A stretch of DNA of 60,410 nt. Source: an uncultured Ruminococcus sp. GTDB taxonomy: Bacteria; Bacillota; Clostridia; Oscillospirales; Acutalibacteraceae. Below are positions 1-8,127 of the stretch, piece by piece. Position numbers and translations under genes: made by a program. Every line of letters starts with the position of its first letter. Position 1 is the first letter of the stretch. The notes below the pieces were generated by a model that had not been told where the DNA came from, ran no database searches, and saw only the letters and a list, made by a program, of their open reading frames with translations. The stretch lies in contig CAJOFK010000003.1 in NCBI GenBank assembly GCA_905234015.1, positions 1-60,410 of the forward strand, read 5' to 3'.

Positions 1-833
1 TTTTTTGACTTCATCAATCCGAGCGATTTAAGTGTTACGCCTGCTTTGCTTTTAAGCCACTTTTCCCATACGGGATATGCTTGCTTGCGGTATTTATTTG
101 CTAAAGAATTTGCGTTGCTGTATTTTTTACCGCTCTCGTGCTTCAGCTTAACGCTGCTTTTTATGTTAAAGGAGCTTTTTTTGTAGGTCTTACCGTATAC
201 GCCGTTGTTGGTTGCGCGACCGTTTTTATTCCAAAAAAAGATAATTTCAACTTTATTTTTGGTTTCGTATTGGTCAACTTCAAACTTACCCTTATCCGAA
301 TCTGCGTCATTGCGGATAACTCCTACATATTCCATATACTTTGATGAAGCGTTATACGATACCCAGTATCTGTATTTGCTGTTTTCCCATTTTATAAAAT
401 AGAGATTATCACTTTTTGTACCGTTTTTTATAAGATAGTTTTTCAGCTTTGTAAAGGCTGAGGTTTTGCCCGTGGTTGTATTTGCGGGTGTTGTTGTACC
501 TGAGTTGCCCGACGAGGAAGAATCACTTACGACTTTAACGTTAATTCCGTACCATTTATTGTTCCAGGTAGTCGTCATAACGCAGGTTCCGACCTTATGG
601 GGAGTAACCTTGCCGTCCGAGGTAATTGTTGCAACGCTCGGGTCGCTTGATTCCCATATTAGGTCGAGTTTTTTTCCGGTGTCGGGGTCGGTTAAGCTCA
701 GATTTGCGGTTTGACCGAGGGTTAAGGTTTTAGTGCCTAGGATTTTTACGTCGGCTGCGCCTGCGCTCGGTACCATAAAGATTCCGAACACTAAAATCAG
801 CGCTAAGGTGACGGATATTAAACGTTTTGCCAT
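1..833 (-). CDS. Secreted protein with a bacterial Ig-like (Big2) domain, 3' end outside the window
   Basis: The reading frame is open from the ATG at 833 to the window edge, giving about 277 residues without a stop, so the C-terminus is missing. The start is set by an AGGAGC ribosome binding site about 7 bases upstream. Residues 1-26 form a signal peptide (MAKR, then a hydrophobic stretch ending in SAGA). Residues about 27-95 resemble a Big2 Ig-like domain, with DPSVATITSDGKVT matching the typical SSxxxVATVdxxGxVT motif. A Ser/Thr/Gly linker follows, then a Lys/Tyr-rich region of unknown fold. It is probably exported; its role is unknown. Family knowledge says Big2 domains occur in surface proteins, often in adhesion or carbohydrate contexts, but nothing here fixes the function. 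Confidence 0.75.
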   Translation of the reverse strand, partial: MAKRLISVTLALILVFGIFMVPSAGAADVKILGTKTLTLGQTANLSLTDPDTGKKLDLIWESSDPSVATITSDGKVTPHKVGTCVMTTTWNNKWYGINVKVVSDSSSSGNSGTTTPANTTTGKTSAFTKLKNYLIKNGTKSDNLYFIKWENSKYRYWVSYNASSKYMEYVGVIRNDADSDKGKFEVDQYETKNKVEIIFFWNKNGRATNNGVYGKTYKKSSFNIKSSVKLKHESGKKYSNANSLANKYRKQAYPVWEKWLKSKAGVTLKSLGLMKSK

Positions 834-975
834 ATTATCAGCTCCTAAAGTTTTATAGCCTGATTATAGCATAGTTTAAGGGTTTAATATATAGGTATTA
901 ATGCTAAAAAAACAGTGCGCCAATTGTGAATAATAGACAATAGATATTTAAGTTTTAGGTCTTACTCTTATTTAG

Positions 976-1022
976 TAAAAAACAGCCGGCAGTATCGGAT
1001 ATGCCCCGATAATACCGGCTTT
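976..1022 (-). terminator. Rho-independent terminator of the phosphohexomutase gene
   Basis: On the minus strand an AGCCGGTATTATCGG-type stem closes on an imperfect complementary arm and is followed by a T-run, starting a few bases after the mutase stop codon. Confidence 0.85.
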
Positions 1023-1030
1023 ATAAAATA

Positions 1031-2530
1031 TCAGATTTTTAAACCTTCGGTTGTCTTTAAGAATTTAAACAGTTTATTTTTAATTATCTCAACTCCGCCC
1101 TCTGAGTCGCTTTCGATATTAAGCGGCATAATCGGATCGTGAACCGAAAGTCTTAACAGGAACCAGCCGTTGCCGTCGTTCTTGCCGAAGCTTACGCGGA
1201 CTCCCTCGCGGTTATCGTCGGCTAAAATCCAGCCCTCTGCATTTTCCGCGTAAGCGGTGAGGTCGTTTATAATACGCTCTCCGCAGGTTCTGAAATCCTC
1301 CTCGAGTATTTCGAAACGGATTTCCGTTTCCTCCCTCGGCTCCTTAAGCGAGGCGGTAAGGCTTTCAATGCTTTTGCCCTCCTTATTGAGCTGGGCCATC
1401 TTGATTATGATTTTTGTGCAGAGATACGCGCCGTCGTCGAGAAAATAGTTTTCGCGCATAGCGGCGTGTCCGGAGGTCTCGATAGCTAGCGGACAGTTTA
1501 TTCCCTGCGCGTTGAGCTCAAGCCCTTTATCAATAACGTTTTTATAGCCCCTGCGGTAGCGGTAGTGCTTTCCGCCGAGGGTATCTTCAATAAACTCCTT
1601 TAAGCCGCCGGAGGTTATTGAGTCGGTGACGATTGTACCGCCGTCGTTGCCCTCGAGAGCGATAGCTGACGCTAAAGCTACTAAGCGGTTGCGGTTGATT
1701 TCGTTTCCGCTTTTATCAACAGCGCCGCCGCGGTCAACGTCGGTATCGAATATAACGCCCATATCAGCGTTGTTTTCGAGCACAGCCTCGGTTATTGAGC
1801 GCATAGCTTCCTTATCCTCGGGGTTCGGAACGTGATTAGGGAACATTCCGTCGGGGTCGAGGTATCGGCTGCCCGAGGTATCTGCTCCGAGGCTTTCAAG
1901 CACATCAGCGTAAAAACCGCCTACGCCGTTTCCGGCGTCAACTACGATATGAAAGCCCTTAAGCGGCTTTTCGTAGTCCTCGGCGTTAACTCCCTTTTTA
2001 ATAATATCTTCTAAATGAGCCTTATAATGCTCCATATAACCGTAGGCTTCAATTAAGCCGCCGTCGGCTGTATCGGGCTTTTTGCCGTCCTGAGCATATT
2101 CGAGAATTTTTTCAATATCGCTGCCCTCTAAGCCGCCCTCGCGGGTAAAGAACTTTAAGCCGTTGCGGTTGAAGGGGTGGTGGCTTGCGGTAATCTGTAC
2201 CGCGCCGTCACAGCCTGCGTCCACCGTAGTCATAAACATCGACGGAGTTGAGGCGTATCCGCAGTCAAGCACGCGCACGCCGGCGTTTTTAAGCTCTTCG
2301 GAAACTGTTTTAACAATCCTCGGACCGCTTATACGGCTGTCGCGGCCGATTGATACGGTAAGCTTATCGCAGGGTTTGCCTACTTTATCGCTTAGCCATA
2401 AAGCGAAGCCGTTCGCCATAGCGGCGACAACCTCGTCCGTTAGGTTAACGGGCTGTCCCTCAACGCCCTCAAGCGCAACGCCGCGTATATCTGTACCGCT
2501 TTTAAAGCCTTTATAGAATGTATTAAGCAT
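1031..2530 (-). CDS. Phosphomannomutase/phosphoglucomutase family phosphohexomutase
   Basis: This 499-residue alpha-D-phosphohexomutase interconverts hexose 1- and 6-phosphates through a phosphoserine, feeding nucleotide-sugar synthesis in the cytoplasm. Visible family signatures: the active-site serine loop ITASHHPFNRNG at about residue 115, the Mg-binding loop DTDVDRGG near 262 (DxDxDR), and the sugar-binding loop ETSGHAA near 350. The serine loop reads TASHHP where most relatives have TASHNP. A GTG at 2539 also opens the frame, but GGGTGAT lies six bases before the ATG at 2530, so that start is preferred. It is a single-gene unit with its own terminator. Substrate preference (glucose or mannose; GlmM seems unlikely) cannot be decided from sequence alone. 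Confidence 0.88.
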   Translation of the reverse strand: MLNTFYKGFKSGTDIRGVALEGVEGQPVNLTDEVVAAMANGFALWLSDKVGKPCDKLTVSIGRDSRISGPRIVKTVSEELKNAGVRVLDCGYASTPSMFMTTVDAGCDGAVQITASHHPFNRNGLKFFTREGGLEGSDIEKILEYAQDGKKPDTADGGLIEAYGYMEHYKAHLEDIIKKGVNAEDYEKPLKGFHIVVDAGNGVGGFYADVLESLGADTSGSRYLDPDGMFPNHVPNPEDKEAMRSITEAVLENNADMGVIFDTDVDRGGAVDKSGNEINRNRLVALASAIALEGNDGGTIVTDSITSGGLKEFIEDTLGGKHYRYRRGYKNVIDKGLELNAQGINCPLAIETSGHAAMRENYFLDDGAYLCTKIIIKMAQLNKEGKSIESLTASLKEPREETEIRFEILEEDFRTCGERIINDLTAYAENAEGWILADDNREGVRVSFGKNDGNGWFLLRLSVHDPIMPLNIESDSEGGVEIIKNKLFKFLKTTEGLKI

Positions 2531-2830
2531 AATTATCACCCTTTTTTATTTATAAGGTCATTATACAACAAAACTCCGTATTTCTCAACAATAAAGCGAA
2601 AAAACAAATCAGGCTTTAGAATAAAAAACTCAAGTTTGTGAAACTTGTAAAATGATTTTTGCCAATTATTTTAAACTAAGTATAAATTGACGAAGACGAC
2701 TCGAATAATTTGACGAAGGTTGTAACCGTTGTAATAACTACTTGTAAGAGTTGCACATAATAAACGACTGGGTATTGGTGATTTTGGCTTTTTGTTAGTT
2801 ATAGTGCACAAATAAACTTTTAAAAAACTG
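2531..2830. other. Intergenic region without a recognisable gene
   Basis: This AT-rich stretch lies between the divergent mutase and small-protein genes. It holds a CAAGTTT/AAACTTG inverted repeat with a 3-base loop (2631-2647) and two copies of TTGACGAAG 23 bases apart (2687 and 2710). No reading frame with a credible ribosome binding site was found. Confidence 0.5.
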
Positions 2831-2858
2831 TTGACTTTTCCGAAAAATGGGATATAAT
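2831..2858 (+). promoter_or_regulatory. Sigma-A type promoter for the small conserved protein
   Basis: TTGACT at 2831-2836 and TATAAT at 2853-2858 with a 16-base spacer. The start codon is about 110 bases downstream, leaving a leader of roughly 100 bases. Confidence 0.75.
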
Positions 2859-2966
2859 ATTTATTGTCAAGTGAATAAAACCACTTGAGGGTTTCGGTTG
2901 ACAACAACCGATTGAGATTTGCCAACCGGTAAACAGCTACAGAAAATTGAAAAGGGGGTCAGACTT

Positions 2967-3218
2967 ATGACGCCGATTCTCAACATGCATGATATTAATG
3001 TATCTGAGTTTTTAACTGTGCTTGATACCTGCGAAGGCAACGTATTTCTCGTTACCAGAGACGGAGATAAACTGAATCTCCGAAGCAAACTCTCACAGCT
3101 CGTCGGCTTAACTCAATTAATTGAGGGTGGAAGGATAGCAGAAGCATCTATAGTATGCGAAAATAAGAACGACGAGTGTAAGCTTTTCCGACTGAATATG
3201 TTCAGGGACGTCGGTTAA
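2967..3218 (+). CDS. Small conserved cytoplasmic protein of unknown function
   Basis: An 83-residue protein. The frame opens at 2919, but AAAGGGGG lies about eight bases before the ATG at 2967, so that start is chosen. It has no signal peptide or membrane segment. The sequence looks like a compact alpha/beta domain: VSEFLTVLDTCEGNVFLVT, then a DGDKLNLRSKLSQL stretch and a C-terminal strand, with two cysteines. I recall similar short proteins in Clostridia, sometimes labelled misleadingly, but cannot name a function. A good promoter precedes it and a hairpin follows, so it is probably transcribed alone. Confidence 0.7.
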   Translation: MTPILNMHDINVSEFLTVLDTCEGNVFLVTRDGDKLNLRSKLSQLVGLTQLIEGGRIAEASIVCENKNDECKLFRLNMFRDVG

Positions 3219-3276
3219 GCTGATGATTTTGACATCCACGTTTTCACGTTAATTTCAAAACTTCTAAATCCGGGAG

Positions 3277-3300
3277 CGGCTACCCAATAGGGTAGCCGTT
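3277..3300 (+). terminator. Hairpin after the small conserved protein
   Basis: CGGCTACCC and GGGTAGCCG form a perfect 9-bp stem around AATA. The following bases are only weakly T-rich until a T-run about 18 bases later, so termination efficiency is uncertain. Confidence 0.5.
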
Positions 3301-3321
3301 CTCGGCGTTTACACTTTTTTC

Positions 3322-3350
3322 TTGCTATTTTTTAAAGCATATGTTATAAT
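3322..3350 (+). promoter_or_regulatory. Promoter of the queT-like gene
   Basis: TTGCTA at 3322-3327 and TATAAT at 3345-3350 with a 17-base spacer. Transcription would start near 3357, just before the structured leader. Confidence 0.7.
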
Positions 3351-3365
3351 GCATTTCGGCTTATG

Positions 3366-3410
3366 CCAGTCCGTCGCAATATCCGGACTATAAATAAATA
3401 CTACGGAGGA
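3366..3410 (+). promoter_or_regulatory. Candidate preQ1-type riboswitch (pseudoknot leader) of queT
   Basis: AGTCC (3368-3372) pairs with GGACT (3385-3389) across a 12-base loop, followed by an A/T-rich tail that runs into the ribosome binding site. TCCGT (3370-3374) can also pair with ACGGA (3403-3407), which overlaps the Shine-Dalgarno GGAGGA. A short stem, 12-base loop, A-rich tail and ribosome-binding-site overlap resemble the class I preQ1 layout, and the downstream gene is of the type preQ1 switches control. The ligand-contacting bases were not matched with certainty. Confidence 0.45.
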
Positions 3411-3417
3411 ATTTAAT

Positions 3418-3948
3418 ATGACTAAAAAAACGACCATGTACCTTGCGCAGGGGGCGGCTATTGCTGCGCTGTATGCGGTACTGACTACGGCTCAGGCGCT
3501 GCTTATTCCCGGAAGCACGTCTATGGCGGTGCAGTTCAGAATTGCCGAGGCTATGACGGTTCTCGCGTTTTTTACTCCCGCGGCTATCCCGGGGCTTACC
3601 GTCGGCTGTGTTCTCGCTAACATTTTAGGCGGATTGGGACCGATTGATATGATTTTCGGCTCGTTTGCAACGCTTTTAGCCGTTATCTCTATGAGAGCGT
3701 TAAGAAATGTCTGCGTAAAGGATATTCCGCTTGTCGGACTTTTAATGCCTGCGATTTTCAACGGTATTATTGTAGGATTTGAGATTGAATTTTTCTTTGT
3801 CGGTCAGATGGCGACCTTTAACTTTGCCGACTTCTTATTCCAGGGAGGCTGCGTAGCTCTCGGCGAGCTCGCGGTACTTTACGTTCTCGGTATTCCGCTT
3901 TCAATCGCGCTGAAAAAAAGAAATGTTTTAAAAGCAAATAAAGAATAA
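3418..3948 (+). CDS. queT: QueT-family queuosine precursor transporter (substrate-binding S component)
   Basis: A 176-residue integral membrane protein with about five hydrophobic helices. The N-terminal part has the family pattern FRIAEAMTVLAFFTPAAIPGL followed by GCVLANILGG and IDMIFGSFATLLA. QueT proteins (COG4708) are energy-coupling-factor S components thought to import queuine or preQ1 for queuosine tRNA modification. The start has a GGAGGA ribosome binding site eight bases upstream. It is a single-gene unit with its own promoter and terminator, and the leader looks like a preQ1-responsive element, which fits the assignment. No ECF ATPase or T component is in the window, so a shared module elsewhere would be needed. 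Confidence 0.85.
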   Translation: MTKKTTMYLAQGAAIAALYAVLTTAQALLIPGSTSMAVQFRIAEAMTVLAFFTPAAIPGLTVGCVLANILGGLGPIDMIFGSFATLLAVISMRALRNVCVKDIPLVGLLMPAIFNGIIVGFEIEFFFVGQMATFNFADFLFQGGCVALGELAVLYVLGIPLSIALKKRNVLKANKE

Positions 3949-3956
3949 GATATTGC

Positions 3957-3987
3957 AAAAAAGGACTGCTTCGGCAGTCCTTTTCGT
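3957..3987. terminator. Bidirectional terminator between queT and the PdaB-like gene
   Basis: AAGGACTGC-TTCG-GCAGTCCTT flanked by A-run and T-rich ends, so it can serve both converging genes. Confidence 0.85.
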
Positions 3988-4752
3988 TTATGAGAGTATC
4001 ATTTTTCCGGTGACGTCGGTAGTATAATCGCCCTTCGGAATAAGCTTTGAAATAGGGACGATTTTATAGCCCTTAGCGCGTATAGCCTTAATAATTTTCG
4101 GCAGCGCCGCGGGGGTGTTGGCAGCGCCGTTATGAAGCAGGATTATCGAGCCCGGGCTGAGTTTATCGGTGCAGTTTTTTACAATCTGCTCAACGCTCGG
4201 ATCCTTCCAGTCGAGGCTGTCGATATTCCATTGAACCGGGTACATATTAAGCGACTTTACCATATTGACGGTGTTGTTGTCGTAGTCGCCGTAGGGCGGT
4301 CTGAAAAGGCTCGGAGTTTTTCCTGTGAGCTTTTTAATCTCGAGGTTGCAGTCTGAAATTTCCGATTTCATTTTATCCGCGGAAAGCGCAGGCATATGAG
4401 CGTGAGTTGAGCTGTGGTTGCCGATATCGTGACCGTTTTTTGCGATTTTCTTAACGGAATCGGGGTACTTTTTTACCCAGCTTCCGACGAGGAAGAAGGT
4501 TGTTTTTACCTTGTACTTATCGAGTGTATCTAAAAGACCGTCGGTCTGTTCGTTGCCCCATGCCGCATCAAACGAAATCGAGCATACTTTTTTATCCGTA
4601 TCTACGCAGTAAATCGGAATTACACGCTCCGTTGAGGCGGTTTCTAACGCGGAGCTGACGGAATTAAGCCCGATTGAAACCGACGCGATACCGAGCAGAA
4701 CGCAGAGCATAATTATTAAAACAGAACGCCTTGTAAGTATAATAAAACGCAT
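3988..4752 (-). CDS. PdaB-like polysaccharide deacetylase (carbohydrate esterase 4)
   Basis: A 254-residue protein with an N-terminal membrane anchor or uncleaved signal (residues about 8-30), then a NodB-type deacetylase domain. Visible motifs: SFDAAWGNEQT (motif 1 in the sporulation-specific PdaB form), HSSTHAH (metal histidines), RPPYGDYD, DSLDWKDP and the C-terminal LLHNG. PdaB homologues are made during sporulation and act on peptidoglycan outside the cell or in the forespore. The ribosome binding site and start codon lie inside a perfect 16-bp inverted repeat, so translation is probably restrained by structure. The gene is the last in the recA-cysS direction. Confidence 0.85.
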   Translation of the reverse strand: MRFIILTRRSVLIIMLCVLLGIASVSIGLNSVSSALETASTERVIPIYCVDTDKKVCSISFDAAWGNEQTDGLLDTLDKYKVKTTFFLVGSWVKKYPDSVKKIAKNGHDIGNHSSTHAHMPALSADKMKSEISDCNLEIKKLTGKTPSLFRPPYGDYDNNTVNMVKSLNMYPVQWNIDSLDWKDPSVEQIVKNCTDKLSPGSIILLHNGAANTPAALPKIIKAIRAKGYKIVPISKLIPKGDYTTDVTGKMILS

Positions 4753-4780
4753 ATAATCACCTGTGTGATTATATGCGTTT
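4745..4780 (-). promoter_or_regulatory. Perfect 16-bp inverted repeat covering the PdaB-like start codon
   Basis: Arms 4745-4760 and 4765-4780 (AAACGCATATAATCAC and its exact complement) with a 4-base loop. On the minus strand the right-hand half of the hairpin carries AGGTGAT and the ATG. Read from cysS, the same hairpin followed by TTTTATTAT resembles a terminator, so it may end cysS transcripts and also mask the next gene's start. Confidence 0.7.
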
Positions 4781-4797
4781 ATTAATGATTATATGAT

Positions 4798-6189
4798 TTA
4801 TATCTTTTCCCACTTTACTCCTTCGGGAGTGTCTATGAGCTTGATGTTTCTCGCGAGTAAGTTGTCGCGGATTTTATCGGCTGTCGCCCAATCCCTGTTG
4901 GCTCTTGCTTCCTGACGCTTAGCGATAAGCTCCTCGATTTCCGAGTCGAGGCCGGAGGCGGTAGCAGCTTCTGCTTTAGTTAAATCGAGCCCGAGTACCT
5001 CATCGAATTTTTCGATTACATAAAGCTTGGTAGCGTCGTTTGTATCAGCCTTGAGCACGTCGTAAAGCGCGGTTAAACCCAGCGAGGTGTTTAAGTCGTT
5101 ATCGAGCGCTTCTCTGAATTTTGAGTCGAGCTCAGCGGCTTTTCCCTCATCAACCTCGCCGTTTTTATCGAGCGCGGAAATACGCTTAACGAGCTTGTCG
5201 TACGCCTTTGCGGTATTGTCGAGACTCTCGTAAGAGAAGGTCAGCGGCTTTCTGTAGTGGCTCTGGAGACAGAACATTCTGTATACAAGCGGGTTGTAGC
5301 CCTTGCTCTCAAGCAGGGAAACGGTTAAGAACTCGCCCTTTGACTTACTCATTTTACCGGTGTTGTCGTTAAGGTGGAGAACGTGGAACCAGTAGCCGCA
5401 CCATTTATGGCCGAGGAACGCCTCGCTCTGAGCGATTTCGTTGGTATGGTGGGGGAAAGCGTTATCAACTCCGCCGCAATGGATGTCAAGGTATTCGCCG
5501 AGGTGTTTAATGCTGATTGACGAACACTCAATATGCCAGCCCGGATATCCTACGCCCCAGGGGCTGTCCCATTTAAGCGCCTGGTCTTCAAACTTCGACT
5601 TGGTAAACCACAGCACAAAGTCGGTTTTATTGCGCTTGTTATCGTCGCTTTCAACGTCGTCGCGAACTCCTACCTCGAGGTCGTCGGCGTTCATATTACC
5701 GAAAACGTAGTAGTTGTCGAGCTTAGAGGTGTCAAAATACACGTTGCCGCCCGCGAAATACGCGTAGCCCTTATCCATTAGTGTGCTTACCATTTTGATA
5801 AAATCGTCGATACAGTTTGTGGCAGGCTCTACTACGTCGGGAGTTTTTATGTTGAGCTTTTTGCAGTCCTCAAAAAACGCGTCTGTGTAGAATTTAGCAA
5901 TCTCCATAACGCTCTTGTGCTCGCGCTTTGCGCCCTCGAGCATCTTGTCGTCGCCTGTGTCGGCGTCGGAGGTGAGATGACCTACGTCGGTTATATTCAT
6001 AACGCGGGTTACGTCATAGCCCGAATAACGCAGATATTTTTCGAGAACATCCTCCATAATATAGGTTCGCAGGTTTCCGATATGCGCATAATGATAAACC
6101 GTAGGACCGCAGGTGTACATATTCACCTTGCCCTCAAAATGGGGGATAAACTCGGTCTTTTTCTGACCTAATGTATTATAAAGAATCAT
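4798..6189 (-). CDS. cysS: Cysteinyl-tRNA synthetase
   Basis: A 463-residue class I synthetase that charges tRNA-Cys. Visible: the HIGH-type motif in YAHIGNL (about 35), the zinc-site residues in MYTCGPTVYH, ECSS and the HCGGVDNAFPHHTNE segment, and KMSKSKG (about 267). The length matches the family. GGAGTGAT precedes the ATG. It is the fifth gene of the recA-recX-rimO-pgsA-cysS string, five bases after pgsA, which suggests cotranscription. Confidence 0.97.
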   Translation of the reverse strand: MILYNTLGQKKTEFIPHFEGKVNMYTCGPTVYHYAHIGNLRTYIMEDVLEKYLRYSGYDVTRVMNITDVGHLTSDADTGDDKMLEGAKREHKSVMEIAKFYTDAFFEDCKKLNIKTPDVVEPATNCIDDFIKMVSTLMDKGYAYFAGGNVYFDTSKLDNYYVFGNMNADDLEVGVRDDVESDDNKRNKTDFVLWFTKSKFEDQALKWDSPWGVGYPGWHIECSSISIKHLGEYLDIHCGGVDNAFPHHTNEIAQSEAFLGHKWCGYWFHVLHLNDNTGKMSKSKGEFLTVSLLESKGYNPLVYRMFCLQSHYRKPLTFSYESLDNTAKAYDKLVKRISALDKNGEVDEGKAAELDSKFREALDNDLNTSLGLTALYDVLKADTNDATKLYVIEKFDEVLGLDLTKAEAATASGLDSEIEELIAKRQEARANRDWATADKIRDNLLARNIKLIDTPEGVKWEKI

Positions 6190-6194
6190 TTAAA

Positions 6195-6782
6195 TCACTC
6201 CATACTGATAAATTGCCTGTTGTCTATTAAGTAAATTATTCCCGAGATGATACAGAAAATAGTGGAAATCCAAAGCGCTGCCTCGCCGATTATAAAGAAG
6301 ATAAAGTTAACCGACGGCATTATTGCCGGGTCGAGCGGAAGCATTAAAAGTATCTCCTTCGTAATCTGAAGCACGAAGATTATTATAATAGCGATAATCT
6401 GAGTAACGGTTTTAACCTTGCCCCAGATATTCGCGGCGACTACCTTGCCTTCGCTTGCGGCTAAAAGCCTTACGGACATAACCGCGAATTCTCTGAAAAG
6501 CACTACGATTACAAGAAGTGCGTCGCAAAGCCCGTTCTGCACAAAGCATAAGAGCGCCGACAGCACGAGAATTTTATCCGCCAGCGGGTCGGAGAACTTT
6601 CCGAAGTTGGTAACCAAGTTGCGTTTTCTTGCTATTGTACCGTCAAAATAGTCGGTTAAACTTGCCGCGCCGAATACCGCGAGTGCCGCAAGATAATGAA
6701 ACGGAAACGGTATCAATATCGCGGCTATAAAGAACGGCACCAGCACTATTCTTAAAATTGTAAGCCTGTTAGGTAAATTCAT
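6195..6782 (-). CDS. pgsA: CDP-diacylglycerol-glycerol-3-phosphate 3-phosphatidyltransferase
   Basis: A 195-residue membrane enzyme that makes phosphatidylglycerol phosphate, the committed step to phosphatidylglycerol and cardiolipin. The CDP-alcohol phosphotransferase signature is clear: DYFDGTIARKRN, then GKFSDPLADK (D-x2-DG-x2-AR-x8-G-x3-D-x3-D) at about residues 43-69. Several transmembrane helices follow. It sits between rimO and cysS. The ribosome binding site is weak, which fits translational coupling to rimO 17 bases upstream. Confidence 0.95.
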   Translation of the reverse strand: MNLPNRLTILRIVLVPFFIAAILIPFPFHYLAALAVFGAASLTDYFDGTIARKRNLVTNFGKFSDPLADKILVLSALLCFVQNGLCDALLVIVVLFREFAVMSVRLLAASEGKVVAANIWGKVKTVTQIIAIIIIFVLQITKEILLMLPLDPAIMPSVNFIFFIIGEAALWISTIFCIISGIIYLIDNRQFISME

Positions 6783-6798
6783 TAAATCAAACTTTCTT

Positions 6799-8127
6799 TT
6801 ATATCATTTCTCCGACGGGGTCAATACCCAGCGAGTCGGTAATTCTGACTTTTACGAAGCTGCCCTCAGCAGGTTTTACGCCCGGGCAGGTGAAGAAGAT
6901 ATTTCCGTCAACCTCGGGACAATCTCCCGCGGTACGTCCGAAATAACATTCGGCGTATTTATCGAAGCCTTCGACGACAGCCTCGACCTCTTTGCCGATC
7001 ATTTCCTCGGCATACTGCTCCATAATCAGCTGCTGCTGTTCCATAATGATTTCAGCGCGCTTTTGCTTTACGTCCTCGTCGATCTGACCGGGGAGCTTGG
7101 CGGCGGGAGTGTCCTCCTCCTGAGAATAGGGGAAACAGCCCATACGCTGGAATTTTATTTCGTCAACGAATCTCGAAAGCTCCTCGAACTGCTCCTCGGT
7201 CTCCCCGGGAAAGCCTGTTATAAAGGTTGAGCGCAGGGTGAGGTTCGGGATTTTTGCTCTCAGCTTTTCTATAAGCGCCTTAAGCTCCTCATAGCTGCCC
7301 TTGCGGTTCATCCGCTTTAAAAGCTCTTTGTTACAATGCTGGAGCGGTAAATCAAGATATTTTACGATTTTATCCTCACTTGCTATTGTGTTGATAAGCT
7401 CGTCGGTGAGCCTTTCGGGATAGCAGTAGAGAACTCTTATCCATTTTAAGCCGTCGATTTTGCACAGCTCTTTTAAAAGCCTCGGAAGCTGGGGCTTTCC
7501 GTAAATATCGGTGCCATAGTAGGAGGTGTCCTGAGCTATTACAATAAGCTCCTTAACGCCGCCCTCTGAGAGCCACCGCGCTTCCTTTACGAGGTTTTCA
7601 ACGGTACGGCTGCGGTATTTTCCGCGAATCATCGGAATCGCGCAGTAGGTGCAGTGGTTGTCGCAGCCATCGGCGATTTTAAGGTACGCGTAGTGGCGCG
7701 GGGTGCTCTGAATCCTTTCACCCTCGAGCATAAGCTCGTCCTTAGGCGGAAAAATTTCGGTTTTATTTCCGAGCAGAGCGGTTTTTATAATCTGCGCAAT
7801 CTTATCGTTCGCGCCGATACCGACGCAGGCGTCGATTTCGGGGAGCTGCTTCATAACGTCCTTTTGATAACGCTCCGCAAGACATCCCGTAACTATCAGG
7901 CATTTTATCTTGCCTTCAGCCTTAAGCTTCGCAAGCTCGAGGATTTCCTCAATGCTCTCCTGCTTTGCGGGCTCTATAAATGCGCAGGTGTTGACTATCG
8001 CGGCGTCGCACATAGCTGCGTCCGCCACAATCTCGAAATCGTCTTTATTAAGTTTCGCAAGCAGCATCTCGGCGTCAACCTGGTTTTTGGCGCAGCCTAA
8101 AGATACAATACCTACTTTATATTTCAT
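6799..8127 (-). CDS. rimO: Ribosomal protein S12 methylthiotransferase
   Basis: A 442-residue radical-SAM enzyme that methylthiolates the conserved aspartate of ribosomal protein S12. N-terminal MTTase cysteines lie in SLGCAKNQVDAEM, NTCAF and VTGCLAER. The radical-SAM cluster motif is CDNHCTYC (about 155-162). A C-terminal TRAM domain is expected from about 375. The N-terminal CAKNQVD and the overall length favour RimO over MiaB or MtaB. The start overlaps the recX end by four bases. Confidence 0.95.
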   Translation of the reverse strand: MKYKVGIVSLGCAKNQVDAEMLLAKLNKDDFEIVADAAMCDAAIVNTCAFIEPAKQESIEEILELAKLKAEGKIKCLIVTGCLAERYQKDVMKQLPEIDACVGIGANDKIAQIIKTALLGNKTEIFPPKDELMLEGERIQSTPRHYAYLKIADGCDNHCTYCAIPMIRGKYRSRTVENLVKEARWLSEGGVKELIVIAQDTSYYGTDIYGKPQLPRLLKELCKIDGLKWIRVLYCYPERLTDELINTIASEDKIVKYLDLPLQHCNKELLKRMNRKGSYEELKALIEKLRAKIPNLTLRSTFITGFPGETEEQFEELSRFVDEIKFQRMGCFPYSQEEDTPAAKLPGQIDEDVKQKRAEIIMEQQQLIMEQYAEEMIGKEVEAVVEGFDKYAECYFGRTAGDCPEVDGNIFFTCPGVKPAEGSFVKVRITDSLGIDPVGEMI

